The position numbers and the translations under genes are program-made. A model generated the notes under the pieces. It saw nothing but the letters and a program-made list of their open reading frames with translations. It ran no database searches and was not told the DNA's origin. From positions 1 to 64,000 of the forward strand of contig DASTRY010000054.1 in assembly GCA_035760965.1 (NCBI GenBank): a stretch of 64,000 nucleotides of DNA, in the 5' to 3' direction. The stretch is from JADGHX01 sp035760965 (GTDB lineage Bacteria; Pseudomonadota; Gammaproteobacteria; Steroidobacterales; Steroidobacteraceae). Every line of letters begins with the position of its first letter. The first letter of the stretch is position 1. Below, one piece after another: positions 14,690 to 23,245 of the stretch.

Positions 14690-15562
14690 ATGAACGCTGC
14701 AAACATACCTCTAGCGCGCGAGCTGCGCACGCTCAGCCCCCAAGTGACGCCTGCAACGATCACCGCAACGACGGCATTGGTCGCGCCGCTGCACGCGGGG
14801 CGTGGCGCGACCGACGAGCGCATCACGCGCGATCTGCGCTACGGGCCCGCAGAGCGCAATCGCCTCGACATCTTCGAGCCCGGTAAGCGCGGGGCCGCGC
14901 CGTTGCCAGTGCTCGTGTTCGTGCACGGCGGCGGTTTCGTCATGGGCGACAAAACCGCGCCGGGGAGCCCGATGTACGACAACGTGGGGCTCTGGGCCGT
15001 GCGCAACGGCTTCATCGGCGTGAACATGACTTATCGGCTCGCGCCCGAGGCGCAGTGGCCGGCGGGCAGCGACGACGTGTCCGCGACCGTGAGCTGGGTG
15101 CGGGAGAACATCGGCGCGCACGGCGGCGATCCGACGAAGATCTTTGTCATGGGTCAATCCGCGGGCGCGGTGCACGTCGCCGGCTACATCGCGCGATTGC
15201 GCGGAACGCCGCCTGCCGGCGCGCTGCTGATCTCCGGTCTCTACGACACCGACACGATGAGCCGCGACGAGCGCTTCCACGCCTACTTCGGCAGCGATGA
15301 GGCAAAGCTCGAACACACATCGTTCCTTCGCGAGCTCGCCGGGACCGACGTACCGCTATTCGTCGTCGTGGCCGAGCTCGACCCGTACGACTTCCAGAAC
15401 CAGTTCGTGACGCTGCTGGAAGCGCGCGTACGGCGCCGCCTGCCGCCGCCGCGCTTCGTGCAGCTCGAAGGGCACAATCACTTCACGACGGTGTGGTGCA
15501 TGAACACGAGCGCGGACACGCTCGGCCCGGAGATTCGCAAGTTCGTGTTCGAGCCGCGCTGA
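14690..15562 (+). CDS. Alpha/beta hydrolase (HSL family esterase)
   Basis: A 290-residue esterase of the hormone-sensitive lipase group. The oxyanion-hole motif is HGGGF, the nucleophile elbow is GQSAGAVH (Ser), and the acid and base are likely in AELDPYD and EGHNHF. Substrates of this group are short acyl esters; which one is used here is unknown. ATG at 14690 gives a normal N-terminus; upstream in-frame starts would run into the divergent carotenoid oxygenase gene. It is transcribed away from the carotenoid oxygenase operon, suggesting a shared control region at 14596-14689. Confidence 0.88.
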   Translation: MNAANIPLARELRTLSPQVTPATITATTALVAPLHAGRGATDERITRDLRYGPAERNRLDIFEPGKRGAAPLPVLVFVHGGGFVMGDKTAPGSPMYDNVGLWAVRNGFIGVNMTYRLAPEAQWPAGSDDVSATVSWVRENIGAHGGDPTKIFVMGQSAGAVHVAGYIARLRGTPPAGALLISGLYDTDTMSRDERFHAYFGSDEAKLEHTSFLRELAGTDVPLFVVVAELDPYDFQNQFVTLLEARVRRRLPPPRFVQLEGHNHFTTVWCMNTSADTLGPEIRKFVFEPR

Positions 15563-15570
15563 ACCGCCGC

Positions 15571-16248
15571 TCACGTCTCCATCGACGGGTCTTCGTTCGT
15601 CGGCTCGACGGGCGCGGCGTCGTGCCAGCCGAGCTCGGCCGCGCGCGCTTCGGCTTCGCGATAGCTGTCGCGCATGCGATTGGTGATGTGGCAGAAGATG
15701 TCCGCGCAGCGTTCGGCATCGTACGACGCGTTGTGCGCCGAGCTGGAGTCCCACTGGAAGCCCGCCACCGTGATCGCTTTCGCGAGCACCGTCTGCCCGA
15801 GCGCAGCACCTGCGAGCGTCGCCGTATCGAAGCACGAGAACGGATGGAAGGGATTTCGCTTGATCTCGGTGCGCGCCACTGCCGCGTTCAGGAACGCGAG
15901 ATCGAACGCGGCGTTGTGGCCGACGAGGATCGCGCGGCGGCAGCCGTACATCCGGATCGCGTGGCGCACCTCGCGGAAGATGCGCTGGAGCGCATCCCGC
16001 TCGGGAATCGCGGGCCGCAGCGGGTGATACGGATCGATGCCCGTGACGGCGAGTGCGGCCGGATCGAGTCGCGCGCCCTCGAACGGAATGACGTGGTAGT
16101 TGTGCGTGGCGCCGCGTTTCAGCACGCCGTTCTCGTCCATGTCGATGATGACGGCCGCGATCTCGAGCAGCGCGTCGGTCGCGGGGTTGAAGCCGCCGCA
16201 TTCCACGTCGATGACGATCGGCAGGAAACCGCGGAAGCGTCGCGACAT
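15571..16248 (-). CDS. rnt: Ribonuclease T
   Basis: A 225-residue DEDD-family 3'-5' exoribonuclease that trims tRNA CCA turnover products and stable RNA 3' ends. ExoI is IDVECGGF (the first Asp/Glu pair), ExoII GHNAAFDLAFLN, and ExoIII includes HNASYDAERCADIF with the catalytic His and Asp. Length and order match RNase T and not the longer DNA polymerase III epsilon. The ATG at 16248 is clear; the reading frame stays open far upstream but overlaps the dihydroorotase gene there. It lies 53 bases after pyrC on the same strand. Confidence 0.95.
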   Translation of the reverse strand: MSRRFRGFLPIVIDVECGGFNPATDALLEIAAVIIDMDENGVLKRGATHNYHVIPFEGARLDPAALAVTGIDPYHPLRPAIPERDALQRIFREVRHAIRMYGCRRAILVGHNAAFDLAFLNAAVARTEIKRNPFHPFSCFDTATLAGAALGQTVLAKAITVAGFQWDSSSAHNASYDAERCADIFCHITNRMRDSYREAEARAAELGWHDAAPVEPTNEDPSMET

Positions 16249-16301
16249 GATGCGCGCGCCGGGTGCGGGCTGAATCGCGACGTCACCCTCGGGCGCCTGG
16301 T

Positions 16302-17336
16302 TCAAGCGAGTCTCCACGCGATGGTGTCGCCGGCACGCAGCGGCACGATCTCGTCCGGGCCGAAGGGGTAGCGCTCGGGCACCTGCCACGGCTCGCGCGT
16401 GAGCGTGATGTGAGCGGAGTTGCGCGGCAGGCGATAGAAGTCCGCCCCGAAGTGGGAGGCGAATCCTTCGAGCTTGTCGAGCGCTCCCGCCATCTCGAAC
16501 GCTTCCGCGTAAAGTTGTATGGCCGCGTGCGCGGAGAAGATCCCGGCGCAGCCGCAGGCGTTCTCCTTCGTGTGCCGCGCGTGCGGCGCGCTGTCCGTAC
16601 CGAGGAAGAAGCGCGGATCGCCGCTCGTGGCGGCTTCGACGAGGGCCACGCGATCCCTTTCCCTCTTCAACACGGGCAAGCAGTAGTAATGAGGCCGGAT
16701 GCCGCCCGCGAAAATCGCCGAGCGGTTCAGCAGCAGGTGCTGGGGCGTGATGGTCGCGCCAATGCCGGTGCGCGCGCTGCGCACGAACTGCACGGCCTGC
16801 TGGGTGGTGATGTGCTCGAACACGATCCGCAGCTGCGGAAAACGCAGCGCGAGCGGCGCGAGCACTTCTTCGATGAAGCGCGCTTCGCGATCGAACACGT
16901 CGACGTCGGGATGCGTCACTTCGCCGTGAACCTGCAGCACCATCCCGCGCTCGCTCATGCGCTCGAGCACGCCGTAGATGTGCGCGATATCCGTGACGCC
17001 CGCGTCGGAGTGCGTCGTCGCGCCGGCGGGGTAGAGCTTGAAGCCGTGCACGAAGCCCGTCGCTTGCGCCCGATCCACCTCGGCCGGATCCGTGCGATCC
17101 GTCAAATAGAGCGTCATGAGCGGCTGGAACGTCGAGCCGGCGGGGAGCGCTTCGAGAATGCGTTGGCGATAGGCCGTCGCGAGCGCCGCCGTCGTCACCG
17201 GCGGCTTCAGATTCGGCATGATGATGGCGCGCGCGAATTGCGCGCTCGTGAACCCGATGACCGAGCGCAGCGCCGCGCCGTCCCGCACGTGCAGGTGCCA
17301 ATCGTCGGGTTGCCGGAGCCGAAGCGTCGTCGTCAT
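16302..17336 (-). CDS. pyrC: Dihydroorotase (class II, PyrC type)
   Basis: A 344-residue amidohydrolase of pyrimidine synthesis that closes carbamoyl aspartate to dihydroorotate. Metal ligands are seen in DWHLHVRDG (HxH), GFKLYPAGATT (the carboxylated Lys), LQVHGE and FEHIT, with the catalytic Asp in LGTDSAPH. This is the E. coli-like class, active without an aspartate transcarbamylase partner. Its ATG overlaps the stop of the M17 peptidase gene (ATGA), and rnt follows. It ends with a normal C-terminus. Confidence 0.97.
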   Translation of the reverse strand: MTTTLRLRQPDDWHLHVRDGAALRSVIGFTSAQFARAIIMPNLKPPVTTAALATAYRQRILEALPAGSTFQPLMTLYLTDRTDPAEVDRAQATGFVHGFKLYPAGATTHSDAGVTDIAHIYGVLERMSERGMVLQVHGEVTHPDVDVFDREARFIEEVLAPLALRFPQLRIVFEHITTQQAVQFVRSARTGIGATITPQHLLLNRSAIFAGGIRPHYYCLPVLKRERDRVALVEAATSGDPRFFLGTDSAPHARHTKENACGCAGIFSAHAAIQLYAEAFEMAGALDKLEGFASHFGADFYRLPRNSAHITLTREPWQVPERYPFGPDEIVPLRAGDTIAWRLA

Positions 17337-18847
17337 CGCGTCGCGTCCACCGAGTCGAGCACCTTCTGGTCGAGGAGCGCATCGAGCGCGAAGCGTACGC
17401 CGAATCCGGTCACCTCCGTATTCACGTGACCGAGCCCGCCGTGGCGCGTGACGGAGGACAGATCGACGTGCGCCCAGGCGACGCCCTCCGGCACGAAGCG
17501 GCTCAAGAAGCGCGTCGCGAGAATGTGATCGCCCTTGCCGTCCGCGCTGCACTGAAGGACGTCCGCGACCTTGCTTTCGAGGTCGCTGTCGAAATCCGCA
17601 TCGAACGGGAAGCTCCACACGCGCTCGCCGCTCGCGCGGCCCGCGGCGACGAGCTTGTCCGCGAGCGCCGGTCGATTCGTGAGGACGCTGCTCATCCGCT
17701 CCGTCAGGGCGTAGACGCTCGCGCCCGTGAGCGTCGCGAAGTCCATCATGAAGCGGGGTTTCGTGCGTCCGGCCAGTGCGAGCGTGTCGGCGAGCGCCAT
17801 GCGCCCCTCGGCGTCCGTGTGCACCACCTGAATCGTCACGCCGTTGCACGCGCGGACGACGTCCTGCGGTTTGAAGCCGCGCGGTCCGATGCGGTTCTCG
17901 GTGATGGCGAGCCACGCGTCCACTGCGAACGGCACCTTCAGCTCGGAGAGCGCGAGCAGCGTGGCGAGGGCCACCGCGCTGCCCGACATGTCGATGTGCA
18001 TGTCCGCCATCGACTTGTGCGGCTTCACGTTGATGCCGCCCGTATCGAAGATGATGCCCTTGCCGACGAGCGCCACATCCGGCTCGCGCTTGTTCGAGCG
18101 CGGCCGATAGCGCAGGTGCGCGATGCCGGCGACGCCGTTCTCGTCGTTGGCCGCGGCGACGGCGAGGAACGCCTGCGCGCCGAGGCGCCGCAGCGCCTGC
18201 TCGTCGTACCAACGCATGGACAGCTTGCGATCTCGCGCGAGCTCCGCGATCACCTTGCGGTAGGCCCGCGTGTCGAGCTTGTTGGGCGGCAGGGCCGTGA
18301 GCCAGCGCACGAGGTTGTTGCCGCGCGCCGCGGCCGTCGCGCGACGAAGGTCCAGCCCCTCGCCGTTCACGACTGTGATCTGCCGCAACGACTTGCGGGG
18401 CTCGCGAGTAGATCGAAAGCTAGGTAATGCGAACGCGTGCGCAAATGTCGCGGCGAGCAGCGCCTCGAGGGCGGCCACGTTCGACAAGCGGTCAACCAGT
18501 GCGATGAGCGCGACGCTTTCGGCGGCTCGCCCACCGAGCTCTTTCAGCATGCGCCCGGCCAGCGCGAGCCGTTCGAACGGGCTTGCTTCGGGCGCGAGAT
18601 ACCCCAACACAGCGTGGGTCTGCCGCCGATTCGCAAGCGTCGTGCTGCGCACCGTGCCGGAGCGCGGTTTCTCACGAGCGTGCAGTTCGCGCCAGCGCTC
18701 CGCTTCCGGTAAATCGGCGAAGGCACGGGGCGCGGCATCCGCGGGTGCCAGCACGAAGATGGCGTCCATGTCTGCGGCGAGACGCGGGCTCGTGACCGCG
18801 CGCGCGAGCGTGACTCGAGGCAGGTCCAAGTTGGGGCTGATTGACAT
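17333..18847 (-). CDS. M17 leucyl aminopeptidase family protein
   Basis: A 504-residue cytosolic aminopeptidase with a variable N-terminal domain (~1-180) and the M17 catalytic domain. Binuclear metal and catalytic residues are visible in GKGIIFDTGGINVKP, MADMHIDMSG and HTDAEGR (the family usually has NTDAEGR; Asn is His here). It is a paralogue of the pepA gene whose end appears at 63881-64000, and is more divergent. The ATG at 18847 was chosen because the preceding in-frame region is in the divergent spacer. It is likely coupled to pyrC by the ATGA overlap. Confidence 0.9.
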   Translation of the reverse strand: MSISPNLDLPRVTLARAVTSPRLAADMDAIFVLAPADAAPRAFADLPEAERWRELHAREKPRSGTVRSTTLANRRQTHAVLGYLAPEASPFERLALAGRMLKELGGRAAESVALIALVDRLSNVAALEALLAATFAHAFALPSFRSTREPRKSLRQITVVNGEGLDLRRATAAARGNNLVRWLTALPPNKLDTRAYRKVIAELARDRKLSMRWYDEQALRRLGAQAFLAVAAANDENGVAGIAHLRYRPRSNKREPDVALVGKGIIFDTGGINVKPHKSMADMHIDMSGSAVALATLLALSELKVPFAVDAWLAITENRIGPRGFKPQDVVRACNGVTIQVVHTDAEGRMALADTLALAGRTKPRFMMDFATLTGASVYALTERMSSVLTNRPALADKLVAAGRASGERVWSFPFDADFDSDLESKVADVLQCSADGKGDHILATRFLSRFVPEGVAWAHVDLSSVTRHGGLGHVNTEVTGFGVRFALDALLDQKVLDSVDATR

Positions 18848-18913
18848 CGATCGAGTGAGCTTTCGTGGCGGTGGTTGAGCGGAAGCCTGGGAGTCCACAT
18901 GCCCGGTAGTTGC

Positions 18914-18942
18914 TTGACCACTCAGGGTGAAAACCGGATCAT
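18914..18942 (+). promoter_or_regulatory. Candidate sigma70 promoter for the aceE operon
   Basis: TTGACC (five of six matches to the -35 consensus) is followed after 17 bases by GATCAT (four of six to the -10). It lies in the 206-base divergent spacer between the M17 peptidase gene and aceE and would leave a leader of ~105 bases. I see no PdhR-type palindrome. Nothing else recognisable occupies the spacer. Confidence 0.35.
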
Positions 18943-19053
18943 TGGCGCGCTTTTTTTGTGGCGCAAATTCTGCTCGCAACGGCCGCGCATCCTAGCACGG
19001 ACAACTGTTCCGCAGCCCCGCTGCCGGGGCGCCGCCAGGCCTGATCGCACCTC

Positions 19054-21717
19054 ATGACCGACATCCCCAAGATCGAAGATCTCGACCCTGTAGAAACGCA
19101 GGAGTGGCTCGAGTCGATCGACTCCGTGCTGAAGACGCACGGCGCCGAGCGCGCGCACTTCCTCCTCGAACGGCTCATCGACTACACGCGCCGCAGCGGT
19201 GCGTATCTGCCGTTCAGGCCGAACACGGCATACGTGAACACCATCTCCGCGGGGCAGGAGCCGGAGTATCCGGGCAACCGCGCGCTCGAGCGGCGTATCG
19301 AAGCCATCCTGCGCTGGAACGCGCTCGCGATGGTGGTCCAGGCGAATCGCATCTCGTCCGAGTACGGCGGGCACCTCGCGAGCTACGCCTCCAGCGCCAC
19401 GCTGTATGAAGTGGGGTTCAACCACTTCTGGCGCGCGCCCTCGGAGCGGCATCCCGGAGACCTGGTGTTCTTCCAGGGGCACTCCTCGCCCGGTGTGTAC
19501 AGTCGCGCCTATCTCGAAGGGCGCCTGACCGAGGAGCATCTGAAGCGCTTCCGCCAGGAAGTGGGCGGCGGCGGTCTGTCGTCGTATCCGCATCCGTGGC
19601 TGATGCCGGATTTCTGGCAGTTCCCGACCGTGTCGATGGGCCTCGGCCCGATGATGGCGCTCTATCAGGCGCGCTTCATCCGATACATGGAGAATCGCGG
19701 CCTCGCGAAGCCCTCGGACCGCAAAGTGTGGGCGTTTCTCGGCGACGGCGAAATGGACGAGCCCGAGTCGATGGGCGCGCTCACCATGGCCGTGCGCGAG
19801 AAGCTCGACAATCTCGTGTTCGTCGTCAACTGCAACCTGCAGCGGCTCGACGGTCCGGTGCGCGGCAACGGCAAGATCATCCAGGAGCTCGAGGCCGCAT
19901 TCCTCGGCGCGGGCTGGAACGTCATCAAGGTGCTGTGGGGCTCGCGCTGGGACCCGCTGCTCGCGCGCGATCACAAGGGCCTGCTCCGGCGCGTCATGGA
20001 AGAGTGCGTCGACGGCGAGTACCAGAACTTCAAGGCGAAGGGCGGCGCGTACACGCGCGAGCACTTCTTCGGGAAATATCCCGAATTGAAGGCGATGGTC
20101 GCCAACATGTCCGATGAGGAGATCTGGCGGCTGAACCGCGGCGGCCACGACGCGCGCAAGGTGTACGCGGCGTATCACGCGGCGATGATGCACAAGGGCC
20201 AGCCGACCGTCATTCTCGCGAAGACCGTGAAAGGCTTCGGCCTCGGCAAGGGCGGCGAGGGCCAGATGGTCGCCCACCAGCAGAAGAAGTTCTCCGAAGA
20301 GGACCTGCGCGCCTTCCGCGATCGCTTCAACATTCCGGTATCCGACGAGGATCTGCAGAAGCTGCCGTTCTTCAAGCCGGCGGAGGACTCGGAAGAGGCG
20401 AAATACATGCGCGAGCGGCGCATCGCGCTCGGCGGCTATCTGCCCCAGCGCCGCAAGGATGCGCCGCAGCTCGCCATCCCGCCGCTCGAGTCCTTCAGCG
20501 CGATGCTCGAAGGCACGGGCGATCGCGAGATCTCCACGACGATGGCGTTCGTGCGCATTCTCACGGCGTTGCTGAAGGACAAGAACATCGGCAAGAACAT
20601 CGTGCCGATCGTGCCGGACGAGGCGCGCACCTTCGGCATGGAAGGTCTCTTCCGCCAGATCGGCATCTACTCGGCGGTGGGTCAGCTCTACACGCCGCAG
20701 GACGCCGATACCCTCATGTCCTACCGGGAGGACAAGAAGGGTCAGATGCTCGAGGAGGGCATCAACGAGGCGGGCGCGCTCTGCTCGTGGATTGCCGCGG
20801 GTACCTCGTACTCGAATCACGGCACGAGCATGGTGCCGTTCTACATCTTCTACTCGATGTTCGGCTTCCAGCGGGTCGGCGATTTCATCTGGGCGGCGGG
20901 CGACAGTCAGGCGCGCGGCTTCCTGATGGGCGCCACCGCCGGTCGCACGACGCTCGCCGGCGAAGGTCTGCAGCACCAGGACGGCCACAGCCTGCTGCAT
21001 GCGAGCACGGTGCCGAACTGCGTGGCGTACGACCCGACGTATGCCTACGAGCTCGCCGTCATCATCCACGACGGCCTGCGCCGGATGTACGTCGAGAACG
21101 AGAACATCTTCTATTACATCACGGTGATGAACGAGAACTACGCCCAGCCGCCGATGCCGGCGGGCGTGGAGGCCGGCATCCTGAAGGGCGGGTATCTGCT
21201 GCAGATCGGCGGGCGCGGCAAGGTGCGTGCGACGCTGCTCGGCTCGGGCACCATCCTGCGCGAATGTCTCGCCGCCGCGCAGCTGCTCGAGAAGACCTAC
21301 GGCGTGCCGACAGACGTGTTCTCAATCCCGAGCTTCAACGAGCTGCGCCGCGAGGCGCTCGCCACGAATCGCTACAACCTGCTGCACCCGAACGAAACGC
21401 CGAAAGTGCCGTACGTGCAGCAGCTGTTCAAGGATCGCGACGGCCCGATCGTCGCGGCCACGGACTACATGCGTGCCGTGCCCGATCAGATTCGCGAGTG
21501 GATCAAGGGGCGCTACATCACGCTCGGCACCGACGGCTTCGGCCGCTCGGACTCGCGCGCGCAGTTGCGCAAGTTCTTCGAGGTGGATCGCAACCACATC
21601 GCGTGGGCGGCGCTGCGCGCGCTGGCCGACGAGGGCAAGGTCGACAAGGCGACCGTCGCGAAAGCGATGCGCGATCTGCAGATCGACGCGACGAAGCCCG
21701 ATCCCTGGAAAACCTGA
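19054..21717 (+). CDS. aceE: Pyruvate dehydrogenase E1 component, homodimeric
   Basis: An 887-residue thiamin-diphosphate enzyme that decarboxylates pyruvate and reductively acetylates the lipoyl group of E2. The N-terminal E2-binding segment (DPVETQEWLESIDSV) and the thiamin site GDGEMDEPES are clear. Other landmarks are YSNHGTSM, GEGLQHQDGHS and a C-terminal transketolase domain with GTDGFGRSD. Length matches the E. coli-type homodimeric E1. It is the first gene of aceE-aceF-lpdA, with aceF 16 bases downstream. Confidence 0.98.
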   Translation: MTDIPKIEDLDPVETQEWLESIDSVLKTHGAERAHFLLERLIDYTRRSGAYLPFRPNTAYVNTISAGQEPEYPGNRALERRIEAILRWNALAMVVQANRISSEYGGHLASYASSATLYEVGFNHFWRAPSERHPGDLVFFQGHSSPGVYSRAYLEGRLTEEHLKRFRQEVGGGGLSSYPHPWLMPDFWQFPTVSMGLGPMMALYQARFIRYMENRGLAKPSDRKVWAFLGDGEMDEPESMGALTMAVREKLDNLVFVVNCNLQRLDGPVRGNGKIIQELEAAFLGAGWNVIKVLWGSRWDPLLARDHKGLLRRVMEECVDGEYQNFKAKGGAYTREHFFGKYPELKAMVANMSDEEIWRLNRGGHDARKVYAAYHAAMMHKGQPTVILAKTVKGFGLGKGGEGQMVAHQQKKFSEEDLRAFRDRFNIPVSDEDLQKLPFFKPAEDSEEAKYMRERRIALGGYLPQRRKDAPQLAIPPLESFSAMLEGTGDREISTTMAFVRILTALLKDKNIGKNIVPIVPDEARTFGMEGLFRQIGIYSAVGQLYTPQDADTLMSYREDKKGQMLEEGINEAGALCSWIAAGTSYSNHGTSMVPFYIFYSMFGFQRVGDFIWAAGDSQARGFLMGATAGRTTLAGEGLQHQDGHSLLHASTVPNCVAYDPTYAYELAVIIHDGLRRMYVENENIFYYITVMNENYAQPPMPAGVEAGILKGGYLLQIGGRGKVRATLLGSGTILRECLAAAQLLEKTYGVPTDVFSIPSFNELRREALATNRYNLLHPNETPKVPYVQQLFKDRDGPIVAATDYMRAVPDQIREWIKGRYITLGTDGFGRSDSRAQLRKFFEVDRNHIAWAALRALADEGKVDKATVAKAMRDLQIDATKPDPWKT

Positions 21718-21733
21718 TCCGCTAGGAATTCGA

Positions 21734-23245
21734 ATGGCTCGTCTGATCGAAGTGCGCGTGCCCGACATGGGCAACTTCAGCAACGTGGCCGTCATCGACG
21801 TGCTCGTCAAACCCGGCGAGACCATCGAGAAGGAGGCCTCCCTCGTCACGCTCGAAACCGAGAAGGCGACGATGGATGTGCCCTCGGACGTTGCGGGCGT
21901 GATCGAGAAGGTTCACGTTCAGAAAGGCAGCACCGTTTCCGCAGGTGATGTCGTCGCGACCGTGCGCGCGGAAGAGGGGAACGGTGCCGGTGGCGGCGGG
22001 GCTGCGGCCGGCGCGGCGTCATCCGACGCGGCGTCGCAGGCTGGCGGTGCGGCGCCACAGGCTGCCGCGGCGACGCCCTCCGTAGCGGCAGGCGCGGCGG
22101 CGCCGTCGAGCAGTTCTGCCGGCGCGAGCGCAGCGGCCAAGCCCACCATCACGGCCCCGAGCGGCGCGGCGAGCGCGCAACCGGCCGCGAGCACAGGCAA
22201 TGGCGCCGCCGCCCCGACGCCGACGGCAGAAGTCGCTGCCGCCTTCGGCACGGGCACCGCGCCGCCGTCGGTCGCGCCGATTCCCGGTGGTCGTCCCGAT
22301 CTGCCGCCGATCAACGAGCCGGGCTTCTCGCGCGCACACGCGGGCCCGTCGGTACGCAAGTTCGCGCGCGAGCTCGGCGTCGATCTCTCGCAGATCACGG
22401 GCACGGGCTTCAAGGGCCGCATCACTCACGACGACGTGAAAGCCTTCGTGAAGAAGGCGCTGAGCGGCGGTGCGGGCGCACCGGCCGTGGCGCGTGGCGG
22501 CGGCTTGCCGCCGCTGCCGATCGTCGAGTTCGAGAAGTACGGTCCGGTCGAAACGAAGCCGCTGTCGCGCATCCAGAAGATTTCCGGTCCGCGCCTGCAG
22601 GCGAGCTGGGTGAACATCCCGCACGTCACGCAGTTCGATGAGGCCGACATCACCGAGCTCGAGGACGTGCGCACGAAGCTGAAAGGCAAGGCCGCGAAGG
22701 AGGGCATCAAGCTCACGCCGCTCGCCTTCATCATGCGCGCCATCTGCAAGACGCTCGCCGAGTTCCCGACGTTCAATGCCTCGCTCGATCAGAGCGGCCA
22801 GAACCTCGTGCTGAAGAAATACATGCACATCGGGTTCGCCGCCGATACGCCGAACGGGCTCGTCGTGCCGGTGATCCACGACGCCGACCGGAAGGACATC
22901 TACGAGCTCGCGCGTGCGCTCGCGGAGCTTTCGGAAAAGGCCCGCGCCGGGAAGCTCTCGATCAACGAGATGAGCGGCGGCTGCTTCACCATCTCCAGTC
23001 TCGGCGGCATCGGCGGCACGGCGTTCACCCCGATCATCAACGCGCCGGAGGTGGCGATCCTCGGTGTCTCGAAATCAAGCACGAAGCCCGTGTACCGCCA
23101 CGGCACGTTCGTGCCGCGCCTCATGCTGCCGCTCTCGCTCTCCTACGATCACCGCGTGATCGACGGCGCCATGGCGGCGCGCTTCACGACGCATCTCGCG
23201 GGCGTGCTCGCCGATCCCGGTCAACTTACGGAGGCCGTGCCGTGA
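21734..23245 (+). CDS. aceF: Dihydrolipoyl acetyltransferase E2 component
   Basis: A 503-residue E2 core protein that transfers acetyl from lipoamide to CoA. It has a single lipoyl domain (~1-75, lipoylated Lys44 in ETEKATMD), where E. coli AceF has three. A long Ala/Gly/Pro linker (~85-190) and a peripheral-subunit-binding domain (VRKFARELGVDLSQITGTG) follow. The catalytic domain ends with SYDHRVIDGA carrying the active-site His. ATG at 21734 is the real start; the frame is open upstream inside aceE. Its stop overlaps the lpdA GTG. Confidence 0.97.
   Translation: MARLIEVRVPDMGNFSNVAVIDVLVKPGETIEKEASLVTLETEKATMDVPSDVAGVIEKVHVQKGSTVSAGDVVATVRAEEGNGAGGGGAAAGAASSDAASQAGGAAPQAAAATPSVAAGAAAPSSSSAGASAAAKPTITAPSGAASAQPAASTGNGAAAPTPTAEVAAAFGTGTAPPSVAPIPGGRPDLPPINEPGFSRAHAGPSVRKFARELGVDLSQITGTGFKGRITHDDVKAFVKKALSGGAGAPAVARGGGLPPLPIVEFEKYGPVETKPLSRIQKISGPRLQASWVNIPHVTQFDEADITELEDVRTKLKGKAAKEGIKLTPLAFIMRAICKTLAEFPTFNASLDQSGQNLVLKKYMHIGFAADTPNGLVVPVIHDADRKDIYELARALAELSEKARAGKLSINEMSGGCFTISSLGGIGGTAFTPIINAPEVAILGVSKSSTKPVYRHGTFVPRLMLPLSLSYDHRVIDGAMAARFTTHLAGVLADPGQLTEAVP

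Noticed and set aside
15571..17382. Apparent 603-residue fusion of RNase T with an upstream extension
   Set aside because: The extra N-terminus is the out-of-frame shadow of pyrC; RNase T starts cleanly at 16248.
18922..21069. 715-codon minus-strand open frame over aceE
   Set aside because: Antisense to pyruvate dehydrogenase E1; no ribosome binding site or motif.
21227..21733. 169-codon upstream extension of aceF
   Set aside because: It lies inside aceE in another frame; the lipoyl domain begins right at the ATG 21734.
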